This document shows positions 8,450-17,552 of a DNA stretch of 64,000 bases, piece by piece. The translations under genes and the position numbers were made by a program. The notes under the pieces were generated by a model. The model was not told the DNA's origin. It did no database searches and saw nothing but the letters and a program-made list of their open reading frames with translations. Source of the stretch: Kribbella antibiotica (GTDB lineage Bacteria; Actinomycetota; Actinomycetes; Propionibacteriales; Kribbellaceae); NCBI RefSeq assembly GCF_004349055.1, contig NZ_SMKX01000023.1:19945-83944 (forward strand). Direction: 5' to 3'. The stretch's first letter is position 1; the number at the start of each line of letters is the position of its first letter.

Positions 8450-9226
8450 ATGCACGTCGAGAACCTCACCCTCGCGTACGGCGCCGATGCGCCGGTGGTC
8501 TCCGGCCTGACGCTGGAGATTCCAGCTGGGCGGTTGACGGCGATCGTCGGGCCGAACGGCTCCGGCAAATCCACGCTGCTGCGCGGGATGAGCAGACTGC
8601 TCCCGCCGCAGAGTGGTCAGGTGTTGCTGGATGGCGACGACATCCACAAGTTGCCGGCGCGTGAGCTCGCCCGGCGACTCGGTGTGCTGCCGCAGGGACC
8701 GGTCACACCGGAGGGCATCACCGCTGCCGAGCTGGTGTCGCGTGGTCGGCATCCGCACCGCGGGCTGTTCGGGCGGTTGACCTCCGAGGACGACGCAGCG
8801 ATTGAGCAGGCGTTGGCCGCAGTGGAGCTGACTGAACTGCGGGACCGACCGGTCGACCAGCTGTCCGGTGGCCAGCGGCAGCGCGTGTGGATCGCCATGG
8901 TGTTGGCACAGGGCACAGCGCATCTGCTGCTGGACGAGCCCACGACATACCTCGACCTGGCGCACGCAGTGGACGTGATGAACGTCGTCCACGCCGCAGC
9001 GCACACCTCTGGTCGGACGGTGGTGGTCGTACTGCACGATCTGACGCTGGCTGCGCAGTACGCCGATCATCTGGTGGTGATGGGCGCTGGTGCGATCGCC
9101 GCGCAGGGGCGACCGGCCGACGTACTGACTGCGGAGCGGTTAGACGAGGTGTTCGGGCTCAAGGCCACCGTGGTGGAGGTGGATGGCGCACCGGTCGTGG
9201 TGCCGGATCGTAGGCTTGCTGGGTGA
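8450..9226 (+). CDS. Iron-siderophore ABC transporter ATP-binding protein
   Basis: A 258-residue FecE/FepC-type ATPase. Walker A is GPNGSGKST (near residue 34), the signature is LSGGQRQRVWIAM (near 139), Walker B is LLLDEPTTYLDL, and the switch His sits in VVLHDL. It powers the two preceding FecCD permeases. The ATG at 8450 follows the permease stop by 1 bp, and its 3' end overlaps the FhuF-like gene (GTGA). This gives a tight four-gene operon. Confidence 0.93.
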   Translation: MHVENLTLAYGADAPVVSGLTLEIPAGRLTAIVGPNGSGKSTLLRGMSRLLPPQSGQVLLDGDDIHKLPARELARRLGVLPQGPVTPEGITAAELVSRGRHPHRGLFGRLTSEDDAAIEQALAAVELTELRDRPVDQLSGGQRQRVWIAMVLAQGTAHLLLDEPTTYLDLAHAVDVMNVVHAAAHTSGRTVVVVLHDLTLAAQYADHLVVMGAGAIAAQGRPADVLTAERLDEVFGLKATVVEVDGAPVVVPDRRLAG

Positions 9227-9921
9227 CCCACTCCGTTGGCTCCCTCGTGGACACCCTGGCCGACTCGGTCGACTGGTTGTCCGTGCGGACGGCGGACGCC
9301 GTACCGGGGCCGGAGTGGGTGTCGTGTGCGCAGGTCGTCGCAGAGCAGCAAGCCGGCGGTGATCCGACCGGGGCTTGGCGTGCGCAGGTCGCAGCGGACT
9401 ATGCGCGGGAGTACGCGATTGATCCGCCGGTCCAGGTCGCGGCCATGTTCACGCTGATGTGGTACGTCCAAGTGCCGGCGCTGGTGGCCGGGGTGCTCGG
9501 TGCGGCCACCGGCGTCTCGCCTGAGGTCTCACCGGACGCGCTGGCGTTCCGCGTGCACCCGACCGCGCACTACCCGATCGAGGTCGCGCTGCTGTCCGAC
9601 CGCGTCGTACCGGTGCAGGAAGCGGCGGCGCAATTGCAGGAGCACGCCAACGCGTTCCTGGACTCGTTCCGGCCCGGTGTGAAGCTCAGCTCCCTGCAGC
9701 GGTTCGGAGCGGTCGACGACGAGGTTCGGTCCGCCATCCGCCTCGCCGGGCCTGCGCCGCACGCCGAGGAAGCGGCCACAGCGTTCGGAGTCACGCTGGA
9801 ACAGAAGCTGCGGACGTCGTGCTGCTACTTCTACGTGTTGCCGAACGTCAAGGCCTGCACCACCTGTCCTAGGTTCCGCCCGAGCCGGAGCTCTTTGAAG
9901 CGCTTCGACCTGGGAAGTTAG
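9223..9921 (+). CDS. FhuF-like [2Fe-2S] ferric-siderophore reductase
   Basis: A 232-residue protein ending in CCYFYVLPNVKACTTC, the C-C-x10-C-x2-C pattern that binds the 2Fe-2S cluster in FhuF-family ferric-siderophore reductases. The N-terminal 190 residues are weakly conserved, as usual in this family. The GTG start overlaps the ATPase stop, placing it last in the uptake operon. The likely role is cytosolic reduction of ferric siderophore to release iron after import. Confidence is high because the cysteine motif and context agree. Confidence 0.88.
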   Translation: MTHSVGSLVDTLADSVDWLSVRTADAVPGPEWVSCAQVVAEQQAGGDPTGAWRAQVAADYAREYAIDPPVQVAAMFTLMWYVQVPALVAGVLGAATGVSPEVSPDALAFRVHPTAHYPIEVALLSDRVVPVQEAAAQLQEHANAFLDSFRPGVKLSSLQRFGAVDDEVRSAIRLAGPAPHAEEAATAFGVTLEQKLRTSCCYFYVLPNVKACTTCPRFRPSRSSLKRFDLGS

Positions 9922-10034
9922 TCCTGTAAGGGAAAACTGTCGGTGGTCGCCTGCAGGATGTAGGCATGAGATCCGCACTGCAGGCGTCATCGATGAGTAA
10001 TCCGGTCTTGGTTGTCCAGGCCCGGCGCGAGAGC

Positions 10035-10040
10035 TACGGT
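10035..10040 (+). promoter_or_regulatory. Candidate -10 box for egtA, leaderless type
   Basis: TACGGT lies 7 nt before the GTG at 10048. This supports both that GTG as the egtA start and a leaderless transcript. The rest of the 126-bp gap after the fhuF-like gene shows no strong operator. Confidence 0.4.
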
Positions 10041-10047
10041 CGCTGAC

Positions 10048-11274
10048 GTGACCTCGTCCGGTGGTGCTCCGGCGACAACCCCGATCGGCTCCCGGGCCGA
10101 GGCTGAGGGCTACGTCGCGATGGTCTGTTTCAAGCACGGCCCTCCGCAGTTGCACGGTGTCGAGCTGGAGTGGACCGTGCATCACGCGGAGGATCCGCGC
10201 CGGCCGCTCGACGCCGATCGACTCCGCAAAGCTCTGGGCGTGTACGCGCCCCCCACCCTGGTCCCCGGCAGCCCACAGCTGCCGCTGGGCCGGGGTGCTC
10301 TGGTCACGGTGGAGCCGGGTGGCCAGGTGGAGGTCTCCGGCCCCGCCATGGCGTCGGTCCAGCAGTTGGTCGACGACACTCTCGCCGATGCGGCCGAGCT
10401 GGCCGCGCTGCTGCAGGCTGAGGGTCTGGTCCTCGGCGACCATGGGCTGGACGCCTTCCGGGCGCCCCGCCGCATTCTCACGGTCCCGCGTTACGCGGCG
10501 CTGGAGCGCACCTTCGCTCGGCTCGGTCCGCATGGCCCGCGGATGATGTGCAGCAGCGCGGGATTCCAGGTCTGTCTGGACGCCGGTGAGGCAGACCAGA
10601 CCGCGCTGCGTTGGCGCGCTGTGCACGACATCGGCCCAGCCATGGTCGCGCTCTTCGCGAATTCGCGGCGCCGAGGGGGCGCCGACACCGGCTGGGCCTC
10701 GGCGCGGACCGAGGCGACCTTCGGCACCTGTCCGCCGTTCACGGAGCCACCGCCGGTGGACGGTGACCCGGCGGCGACCTGGGCCCGGACGGCGATGGAC
10801 GCGCCGGTGCTGTGCCTGCGGCGTGGTGACAGCTGGGAGGCACCGGACGGGCTGACGTTCGGCGATTGGGCCGATGGCCGGTTGCCCGGCGACAGACCGA
10901 CGTACGACGACCTTGACTACCACCTGTCCACGCTGTTCCCGCCGGTGCGCCCGCGTGGGTATCTGGAGATTCGCTACCTCGACACTCAGCAGGGCGACGG
11001 GTGGATCACCCCGACGCTGCTGATCTCGGCGCTGATGTCCGACCCGGCCCGCCTCGACGACGTGCTGGCCGCGGCCGAGCCTGCTGCCGGGCGCTGGTAC
11101 CCGGCAGCCCGCGACGGGCTCGACGACAAGCCGGTCGCCAAGGCGGCCCGCGACCTCGTGGACCTCGGCATCGACCTGCTGGAGCGCACCGGCGTCACCC
11201 CTGAGCTTCGCGCTGCGACCGCGACCCGGTTGCAGCGCATCGTCGACGACACCCACGGAAGGCGAGCCTCATGA
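10048..11274 (+). CDS. egtA: EgtA, gamma-glutamylcysteine synthetase of ergothioneine biosynthesis
   Basis: A 408-residue member of the actinobacterial glutamate-cysteine ligase (GCS2) family. It makes gamma-glutamylcysteine, the sulfur donor for EgtB. The GVELEWTVH metal/substrate motif lies near residue 38, followed by MMCSSAGFQVCLD near 170 and the RGYLEIRYLD block near 303. The GTG at 10048 is preferred over an in-frame TTG 36 bp upstream because a -10-like TACGGT precedes it. The 3' end overlaps egtB (ATGA). First gene of egtABCD. Confidence 0.9.
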   Translation: MTSSGGAPATTPIGSRAEAEGYVAMVCFKHGPPQLHGVELEWTVHHAEDPRRPLDADRLRKALGVYAPPTLVPGSPQLPLGRGALVTVEPGGQVEVSGPAMASVQQLVDDTLADAAELAALLQAEGLVLGDHGLDAFRAPRRILTVPRYAALERTFARLGPHGPRMMCSSAGFQVCLDAGEADQTALRWRAVHDIGPAMVALFANSRRRGGADTGWASARTEATFGTCPPFTEPPPVDGDPAATWARTAMDAPVLCLRRGDSWEAPDGLTFGDWADGRLPGDRPTYDDLDYHLSTLFPPVRPRGYLEIRYLDTQQGDGWITPTLLISALMSDPARLDDVLAAAEPAAGRWYPAARDGLDDKPVAKAARDLVDLGIDLLERTGVTPELRAATATRLQRIVDDTHGRRAS

Positions 11275-12608
11275 AGCACCAATTGTCAGACCTGAATGAG
11301 GAGGGCCTGCGAGCCTTCATCGGCGAGCAGCTGGATCGGTCCCGGCGGCGGACTGTGCACCTGGCCGACGCGGTGGATGTCGACGACCTGGTCAAACAGC
11401 ACTCGAAGCTGATGTCGCCGCTGGTCTGGGACTACGCGCACATCGGCAACCAGGAAGAGCTCTGGCTGGTCCGGGATGTCGGCGGCCGTGAGCCGGTGCG
11501 CCAGGACATCGACGAGCTGTACGACGCGTTCATGCACCCGCGGTCGGATCGGCCGGCGCTCCCGTTGCTCAGCCCGGTGGAGACGCGTGGGTATGTCGAA
11601 GAGGTGCGGGACAAGGTGCTCGACGTCCTCGACCATGTGAAGTTCGATGGCGGCCGGGAGCTGGTCGACAACGGGTTCGCGTTCGGGATGATCGTGCAGC
11701 ACGAGCAGCAGCACGACGAGACCATGCTCGCGACCCACCAGTTGCGCCGCGGTGTGCCGGTGCTGGATGCGCCACCGCCGCCACCTGGCCGGCGGGTGGC
11801 CGCTCCGGAGGTGCTGGTGCCCGGCGGGGTCTTCGAGATGGGGACATCGGTCGAGCCGTGGGCGCTCGACAACGAGCGGCCGGCGCACGCCGTGCGGGTT
11901 GCGCCTTATGTGATCGACACGGTGCCGGTGAGCAATGGGGACTACCTGCAGTTCGTGACCGGTGGTGGATATCAGGACCCGCAGTGGTGGTCGGAGGCCG
12001 GCTGGGCGCACGTCCAGAAGGGCTCACTGACCGGACCGCGGTTCTGGGAGGTTGTGGACGGCGAGTACTGGCAGCTGCGGTTCGGCAGGCTCGAAGCGCT
12101 GCCTCTGGACGAGCCGGTGATGCACGTCTGCTTCTACGAGGCCGAGGCCTACGCGAAGTGGGCGGGGAAGCGGCTGCCGACCGAGGAGGAGTGGGAGTTC
12201 GCAGCGCGGTTCGACCCGGCGACCGGGCGGACGCGTCGCTTCCCGTGGGGTGACGAGACACCTGGCCCGCAGCACGCGAACCTTGGTCAGCGACACCTCG
12301 GTCCGGCGCCGGTCGGTGCCTATCCGGCGGGCGCATCACCGCTGGGCGTCGAGCAGCTGATCGGCGATCTCTGGGAGTGGACGTCGAGCGAGTTCACGCC
12401 GTACCCGGAGTTCCGTGCGTTCCCGTACGACGAGTATTCGCTGGTCTTCTTCAGCCCTGACTACAAGATCCTCCGCGGTGGTTCGTTCGCCACCGACGAG
12501 GTGGTTGCCCGCAGCACCTTCCGGAACTGGGACTACCCGATCCGCCGGCAGATCTTCGCCGGCTTCCGTTGTGCCCGCGACCCTCGTCCTGAGGAGCTGC
12601 GCGCCTGA
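11271..12608 (+). CDS. egtB: EgtB, hercynine oxygenase (sulfoxide synthase)
   Basis: A 445-residue non-haem iron enzyme that joins hercynine and gamma-glutamylcysteine into a sulfoxide. The N-terminal DinB-like half carries the three iron-ligand histidines: His57 in HIGNQEELW, and His144 and His148 in HEQQHDETM. The C-terminal half is a formylglycine-generating-enzyme fold (PGGVFEMGTS, YEAEAYAKWAGKRLPTEEEWEFAAR, LRGGSFAT, FAGFRCARD). It overlaps egtA by 4 bp and egtC by 3 bp (TGATG), so the cluster is translationally coupled. Confidence 0.95.
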   Translation: MKHQLSDLNEEGLRAFIGEQLDRSRRRTVHLADAVDVDDLVKQHSKLMSPLVWDYAHIGNQEELWLVRDVGGREPVRQDIDELYDAFMHPRSDRPALPLLSPVETRGYVEEVRDKVLDVLDHVKFDGGRELVDNGFAFGMIVQHEQQHDETMLATHQLRRGVPVLDAPPPPPGRRVAAPEVLVPGGVFEMGTSVEPWALDNERPAHAVRVAPYVIDTVPVSNGDYLQFVTGGGYQDPQWWSEAGWAHVQKGSLTGPRFWEVVDGEYWQLRFGRLEALPLDEPVMHVCFYEAEAYAKWAGKRLPTEEEWEFAARFDPATGRTRRFPWGDETPGPQHANLGQRHLGPAPVGAYPAGASPLGVEQLIGDLWEWTSSEFTPYPEFRAFPYDEYSLVFFSPDYKILRGGSFATDEVVARSTFRNWDYPIRRQIFAGFRCARDPRPEELRA

Positions 12609-13345
12609 TGTGCCGCCACCTCGCTTACCTCGGCCCATCGGTCACCTTGGCCTCGCTTGTCCTGGACCCAGAACACTCGCTGTACGAGCAGTCCTGGGCG
12701 CCGAACGACATGCGCGGCGGCGGGACCGTGAACGCCGACGGCTTCGGCCTGGGTTGGTACGCCGGCTCGGCCCGGCGCTATCGCCGGAATGTGCCGATCT
12801 GGACCGACGACAACCTCTGCGACCTCGCCGCCGGAATCACCTCCGGCGCGGTGATTGCCGCCGTACGGAACGGGACGGATCGGATGCCGCACGACGAGGC
12901 GGCAGCGGCGCCGTTCCGCAGTGGCAACTGGTTGTTCAGTCACAACGGCAAGATCCCCGGCTGGCCGGAGTCGACGGCGAAGCTGGCCGCGGAGTTGCCG
13001 GTCACCGACTTGCTGACGCTTCCAGCGCCAGTTGACTCCGCGTTGTTGTTCGCACTGATCGTGCATCGGCTCAACGACGGACAGGATGCGGCCGAAGCGG
13101 TCGCGTCCGTGCTTCATGAGGTGGAAGAGGCAGCGCCGGGCTCGCGCCTGAACGTGCTGCTGACCGACGGCGAGCAACTGGTCGCCACCACCTGGACGCA
13201 TTCGCTCTGGGTCAGGCGGACCTCCGATTCGACCACAGTCGGTTCGGAACCGTTCGGCGCGGGGCACTGGGACGAGGTCCCGGACCGCTCTCTGCTCGTG
13301 GCTACCGCTACCACCGTGAGCATCACCCCGATGGAAGGACCGTAG
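12608..13345 (+). CDS. egtC: EgtC, gamma-glutamyl-hercynylcysteine sulfoxide amidohydrolase
   Basis: A 245-residue class II glutamine-amidotransferase (Ntn hydrolase). The catalytic Cys2 follows the initiator Met (MCRHLAYLG). The NADGFGLGWY block near residue 43 and the SHNGKIPGW block near 114 are the family's substrate-binding motifs. It removes the gamma-glutamyl group from the EgtB product. The start ATG overlaps the egtB stop, and the TAG stop shares one base with the egtD GTG. Confidence 0.94.
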   Translation: MCRHLAYLGPSVTLASLVLDPEHSLYEQSWAPNDMRGGGTVNADGFGLGWYAGSARRYRRNVPIWTDDNLCDLAAGITSGAVIAAVRNGTDRMPHDEAAAAPFRSGNWLFSHNGKIPGWPESTAKLAAELPVTDLLTLPAPVDSALLFALIVHRLNDGQDAAEAVASVLHEVEEAAPGSRLNVLLTDGEQLVATTWTHSLWVRRTSDSTTVGSEPFGAGHWDEVPDRSLLVATATTVSITPMEGP

Positions 13346-14310
13346 TGACCCAGATCGACGTCCACCTCACGCCGGACTATGCCGCTCGTACCCTCCGCGA
13401 AGACGTCCGTACCGGCCTCACCGCCGACGCCAAATGGCTGCCACCGAAATGGTTCTACGATGCGCGCGGCAGCGATCTGTTCGAGCAGATCACCCGCCTG
13501 CCCGAGTACTACCCGACCCGCGCCGAGCGCGAAATTCTGCAGGCGCGCAGCGCCGAGATCGCGAAGCTGACCAAGGCCCGCACGCTGGTGGAGCTCGGTT
13601 CGGGCTCGTCGGAGAAGACCCGTCTGCTGCTCGACGGGCTCCGTGACCACGGCAGCCTGAGCACCTTCGTCCCACTCGACGTGTCCGAGTCGGCGCTGCG
13701 CGACGCGTCCGACGCGATCAACGCGGACTATCCGACCATCGGCGTACACGGTGTGGTTGGTGACTTCACTGCGCACCTCGACAAGCTGCCGGGCGATTCA
13801 CCAAGACTCGTCGCCTTCCTCGGCGGCACGATCGGCAACCTGCTCCCGGAGGAGCGCGCCGGCTTCTACCGCTCGATCCGCGATGTCCTCGAGCCTGGCG
13901 AGTGGCTGCTGCTCGGCACCGATTTGGTCAAGGACCCAGCCACGCTGGTCGCGGCGTACGACGATGCTCAGGGTGTGACCGCCGAGTTCAACCGCAACGT
14001 GCTCCGGGTGATCAACCGGCAGCTCGGCGCGGACTTCGACGTGGACGCGTTCGAGCACGTCGCGCTTTGGGATGCCGAGGAGGAGCGGATCGAGATGCGC
14101 CTGCGCGCCACCAGCCCGCAGCGCGTCCTGATCCCCGAGGTGCACCTCGAGGTCGACTTCGCCGAAGGCGAGGAGCTACATACCGAGATCTCCACCAAGT
14201 TCCGTCCCGAGGGGGTCGCCGCGGAGCTCGCCGCCGGCGGCTTCGCCCAGGCCGCCTGGTGGACCGACAGCGAAGCCCGCTTCGCGCTGTCTCTCTGGCA
14301 GGCCGTCTAA
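13345..14310 (+). CDS. egtD: EgtD, histidine N-alpha-methyltransferase
   Basis: A 321-residue SAM-dependent methyltransferase that trimethylates histidine to hercynine, the first committed step of the pathway. The SAM-binding motif VELGSGSSEKTRLLLDGL lies near residue 76. The ALWDAEEERIEMRLRA block and the FAEGEELHTEISTKF segment are typical of EgtD. Start is GTG at 13345. Its stop overlaps the convergent methyltransferase gene by 4 bp. The egtE lyase that usually completes the cluster is not adjacent. Confidence 0.95.
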   Translation: MTQIDVHLTPDYAARTLREDVRTGLTADAKWLPPKWFYDARGSDLFEQITRLPEYYPTRAEREILQARSAEIAKLTKARTLVELGSGSSEKTRLLLDGLRDHGSLSTFVPLDVSESALRDASDAINADYPTIGVHGVVGDFTAHLDKLPGDSPRLVAFLGGTIGNLLPEERAGFYRSIRDVLEPGEWLLLGTDLVKDPATLVAAYDDAQGVTAEFNRNVLRVINRQLGADFDVDAFEHVALWDAEEERIEMRLRATSPQRVLIPEVHLEVDFAEGEELHTEISTKFRPEGVAAELAAGGFAQAAWWTDSEARFALSLWQAV

Positions 14311-15341
14311 GGCTTACGCGCCACCAAGATGTCCCGCACGATCGCCTGATCCACCCGATGCACGAAGTCCTGGTACGGCGCCTCGTCCAGCGGCTCCAGG
14401 CCCGCCGCGGCAAGAATTTCCGCGGCGGCCGGTCGGCGCGCGACATTGGTGTTCCAGGCGATCCCCAGCGCACCACCGGAGCGGAGTAGCCCGGCCCAGA
14501 CCGGCGCGGCCGCCTTCAGCAAGTCGATCGGGCTCCGGTGCAGGCCGCTCTCGGCCGACCGGCTGCCGTGCTGCACCCCGTACGGCGCATCCGTGACGAC
14601 GAGGTCGAAGGTGCCCGGGCGGTGGAATTCCAGCGCCTTGGTCGTATCGGCGTTGACGACCGACAGGCTGAACTTCTCGCCCGCCTTCCAGGCTTCTTTC
14701 GTGAGCCCGAACGACGCCTGGAATCGGTGCCCCACGACCTCGTGCTCGCGACGAACCCGGATCACCTCGGCGTCATGCTTGAGCCGCTTGTTCTTCAGCC
14801 AGGTCTGCACGAATGTCGCGTACGCGTCGAAGTCCTTGCGGTCCACATCGACTCCGGCCGCGTCGAACCCGTACATCAGCGCCTGGTTCAGTGTCGTCCC
14901 GCGACCGCACAGCGGATCGATGACGCTGAACCGGCGCTCGAGCAGCTGCGGACCCCACTTCGACGACAGCAGGGTCACGTTCAGCAGCAGCTTGGTGAAC
15001 AGCTCATTGGTCTTGCCCTGGTACTTCTGAATGGTGATCAGATCGCTGTCGAGTTTGTCCAAGGACTTCAGCTCGACCGGTTCGAGAAACTTTCCGTCCT
15101 GGCGGAACAGTGCATAGACCGACGCCATGTTCGCCAGTTTCGCGGCATCGTCGGCCGGCAATTCCGCGGCCTCGAACGTCACATACTGCACCCCACCGAT
15201 CCGGGTCTCGCCGATGTCGGAGACGTCCGCCGTGAGCGTGGTCTGCCCGAACAACTGCAGCTCCGCCTTGGTCAGACCGACGGACGACTCGGCGTAGACC
15301 CGATTGGTCGACGGCAGAATCAGTAGTGCGTAGCGAGCCAT
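14307..15341 (-). CDS. THUMP/TRM11-like RNA methyltransferase
   Basis: A 344-residue protein with a TRM11-type architecture. Its roughly 150-residue N-terminal part resembles the THUMP-containing region. The Rossmann methyltransferase domain that follows has DPLCGRGTTLNQALMYG (SAM motif I, near residue 140) and the catalytic motif DAPYGVQHG near 251 in place of the usual N/DPPY. A tRNA guanosine methyltransferase role is inferred. ATG 15341 was chosen because MARYALLILPS begins the conserved domain. Convergent with egtD, overlapping by 4 bp; the sugar-binding protein stop lies 44 bp upstream on the same strand. Confidence 0.72.
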   Translation of the reverse strand: MARYALLILPSTNRVYAESSVGLTKAELQLFGQTTLTADVSDIGETRIGGVQYVTFEAAELPADDAAKLANMASVYALFRQDGKFLEPVELKSLDKLDSDLITIQKYQGKTNELFTKLLLNVTLLSSKWGPQLLERRFSVIDPLCGRGTTLNQALMYGFDAAGVDVDRKDFDAYATFVQTWLKNKRLKHDAEVIRVRREHEVVGHRFQASFGLTKEAWKAGEKFSLSVVNADTTKALEFHRPGTFDLVVTDAPYGVQHGSRSAESGLHRSPIDLLKAAAPVWAGLLRSGGALGIAWNTNVARRPAAAEILAAAGLEPLDEAPYQDFVHRVDQAIVRDILVARKP

Positions 15342-15385
15342 CTCTCCTGCAATTCCCGAGGTGTCAACGAGCGCCGCAGTCTAAC

Positions 15386-16672
15386 TCAGCCTCCGGATTT
15401 GATCAGGCCGTTGATCTTCTCGACATACGCGGGCAGGTTGGTGATCGGCTTCTTACCGCTGATGATCGGCTGGTACTCGGCGGTGGTGAGGTCACCGACC
15501 TGCTGGGCCCATTGCGTGGTGAACCGGACGCCGACCGTCTTCTCCGCGGCCAGGTCGGCCTTGACCGTGTCGACCACCGTCGTCTGCTCGGCCTTGGTCA
15601 GCGCGTCGAAGTAGCTTGCCTGCGCGGGGGTATAGGCCGGGGGAGCGACCGGTGACTCCGGCAGTACGGCGTCCCAGACCTTCGTGTTGAGGTACTGCAG
15701 CACCTTGAAGGTGGAGTCCTGGTTCTTCGTGTACTGCGGCGTGCAGATCCCGACCGAGTCGTACAGCGTGGCCGGTGTCGTCACCTGCGGGAACGGGACG
15801 AACCCGTACTTCACCTTCGGCTTGTCGACCTGGAACCCGGCGGCCAGCCACTGCCCGCCGAACATCATCGGCACCTTCCCGGCCGCGAACAACGATTGCG
15901 CGTTCGAGGCGTCGTACCCGGGTGGTGCGACCGAGCCACTCTTGACCGCGTCGGTCAGCTTCTGCACACCCTCGGTGTACTTCGCGTCCGCTTCCGCCTT
16001 GGTCGGGTGGTTCACGTCGTCGGTGAACGGCGCGCCGCCGGCCGAGACGGAGTACATGCTCATCGTGAACGGGCCGTCCGGTCCGGTCAGCTGATCCGCC
16101 ACCAACCCGTACTTCGCTCCGTTCTTCCCAGTGAGTTTGGCCGCCGCGCCGTACATGTCGTCCCAGGTCCAGCCGGCCTTGGGGATCGTGACACCGGCCG
16201 CGGTGAACGCGTCGGCGTTGTACCAGACGCCGTACGTGTTCATGAGTGAGGGGAGGCCGCCCATTTGGCCGTCGGCCGTTGTCCAGTTGGCGATCGCGGA
16301 CGGGACGAACTTGTCCGCACCGAAATCGGAGCTGTCCTTGAGCTTCGAACTCCAGTCCACCAGCAAGCCTTGCTGTGTGTACTGCTGCTCGGTGTCGTTG
16401 CCGCACCAGAAGAGATCGGGCAGCTTCTTGGCCTGGGTCAGCGACGACAGTTTGTCGCCGTACTGGCCGCTCGGGGTGTCGAGCAGTTCGACCTTGATGT
16501 TGTCGTCCTTGAACTCCGCCAGTGCCTTCTTGATCACGGCGTTCGTCTGGGTCGACTCCCACGTCATCACGGTCACGGTGACCGGGCCGTCACTCGCGCC
16601 GGAGTCCGAACCACCACAGGCGGTCAGCAACCCGGCGCAGGCCAATGTGGCGCCGATGAGCTTGGTCTTCAC
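15386..16672 (-). CDS. Sugar ABC transporter substrate-binding lipoprotein
   Basis: A 428-residue family-1 extracellular solute-binding protein. The signal peptide ends in LLTACGG, so the protein is lipidated. The VTVMTWES strand and the DLFWCGND and FGGQWLAAG segments match carbohydrate-binding members. GTG 16672 was chosen because a TGAGGG ribosome site precedes it and it places the signal peptide correctly. It lies 10 bp downstream of the MalG-like permease, so the binding protein is the last gene of the operon rather than the usual first. Sugar unknown. Confidence 0.9.
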   Translation of the reverse strand: MKTKLIGATLACAGLLTACGGSDSGASDGPVTVTVMTWESTQTNAVIKKALAEFKDDNIKVELLDTPSGQYGDKLSSLTQAKKLPDLFWCGNDTEQQYTQQGLLVDWSSKLKDSSDFGADKFVPSAIANWTTADGQMGGLPSLMNTYGVWYNADAFTAAGVTIPKAGWTWDDMYGAAAKLTGKNGAKYGLVADQLTGPDGPFTMSMYSVSAGGAPFTDDVNHPTKAEADAKYTEGVQKLTDAVKSGSVAPPGYDASNAQSLFAAGKVPMMFGGQWLAAGFQVDKPKVKYGFVPFPQVTTPATLYDSVGICTPQYTKNQDSTFKVLQYLNTKVWDAVLPESPVAPPAYTPAQASYFDALTKAEQTTVVDTVKADLAAEKTVGVRFTTQWAQQVGDLTTAEYQPIISGKKPITNLPAYVEKINGLIKSGG

Positions 16673-16682
16673 AGGTGTGCCC

Positions 16683-17552
16683 TCATTTCTGGGTGGTGCT
16701 GCCGAGCGAGCCGAGGCCCTGGATGAAGTAGCGCTGCGCAACGAAGAAGAGAACCAGCGGCGGCAGCATGTAGAGCAGGTTGGTGGCCATGTAGTAGCTC
16801 CAGTCCGGTGTCTTGCCGGCGAACGGCGAGATGAACGCCGCCATCCCGACCGACAGCGGCCACTTGCCGGAGGAATAGAGGTAGACCAGCGGATTCAGAT
16901 AGTCGTTCCAGGAGGCCTGGAAGGCGAGGATCGCCATTGTGATCCAGGCCGGCCGGGTCAGCGGCAGCATCACCTGGGTGAAGATCCGCAGGTGGCCGGC
17001 GCCGTCGATCTTGGCGGCTTCGTCGATCGAGTACGGGATGGCGAGAAAGTATTGCCGGGCCAGGAAGATGAACAACGGATTTCCGCCCAGGAAGGCCGGT
17101 ACGATCAGCGGCAGCCAGGTGTCGTACCACCCAATGCTCTTGTATAGCTGGAAGAGCGGGATCAGACCGACCACACCAGGGAGGAGCATGCTGCCGACGA
17201 ACAGGTAGAACCAGACCTTGCGGCCGGGGAATCGCAACCGGGCCAGCGCGTAGCCGGTCATCATTGCGGTCATCACTCCGCCGAGCACGCTGAGCGCGGT
17301 GATGATGGTCGAGTTCAGCAGCAGCCGGGGGAAGTGGATCGCCTTCGGGCCGTCGATGAAGTTGCTCCACGTCCACTCGCGCGGTAGCAGTCGCGGCGGG
17401 ATCTCGAAGACGGCTGAGCCGCTCTTCAGGCCGATGGTGATCATCCACAGCAGCGGAACGATCATCACGGCGGCGACGAACAACGCGGTCACGTACCAGG
17501 CCGTCGTACCGATGAGCCGGCGCGGCCTGCGCTCAGTCTGGAGTGTTGTCAC
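16683..17552 (-). CDS. Carbohydrate ABC transporter permease, MalG type
   Basis: A 289-residue permease with about six membrane segments. The ATPase-coupling EAA loop is seen as YSIDEAAKIDGAGHLRIFTQVMLPLTRP near residue 180. GTG 17552 lies within the 3' end of the upstream permease gene (20-bp overlap), implying coupled translation. With the MalF-type partner it forms the channel of a CUT1-type sugar importer. No ATPase gene is nearby, so a shared MsiK-type ATPase is likely, as is common in actinobacteria. Confidence 0.9.
   Translation of the reverse strand: MTTLQTERRPRRLIGTTAWYVTALFVAAVMIVPLLWMITIGLKSGSAVFEIPPRLLPREWTWSNFIDGPKAIHFPRLLLNSTIITALSVLGGVMTAMMTGYALARLRFPGRKVWFYLFVGSMLLPGVVGLIPLFQLYKSIGWYDTWLPLIVPAFLGGNPLFIFLARQYFLAIPYSIDEAAKIDGAGHLRIFTQVMLPLTRPAWITMAILAFQASWNDYLNPLVYLYSSGKWPLSVGMAAFISPFAGKTPDWSYYMATNLLYMLPPLVLFFVAQRYFIQGLGSLGSTTQK

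Noticed and set aside
9966..10046. 26-codon open frame ending just before egtA
   Set aside because: No ribosome site and no recognisable leader-peptide pattern. The egtA GTG has its own -10-like box.
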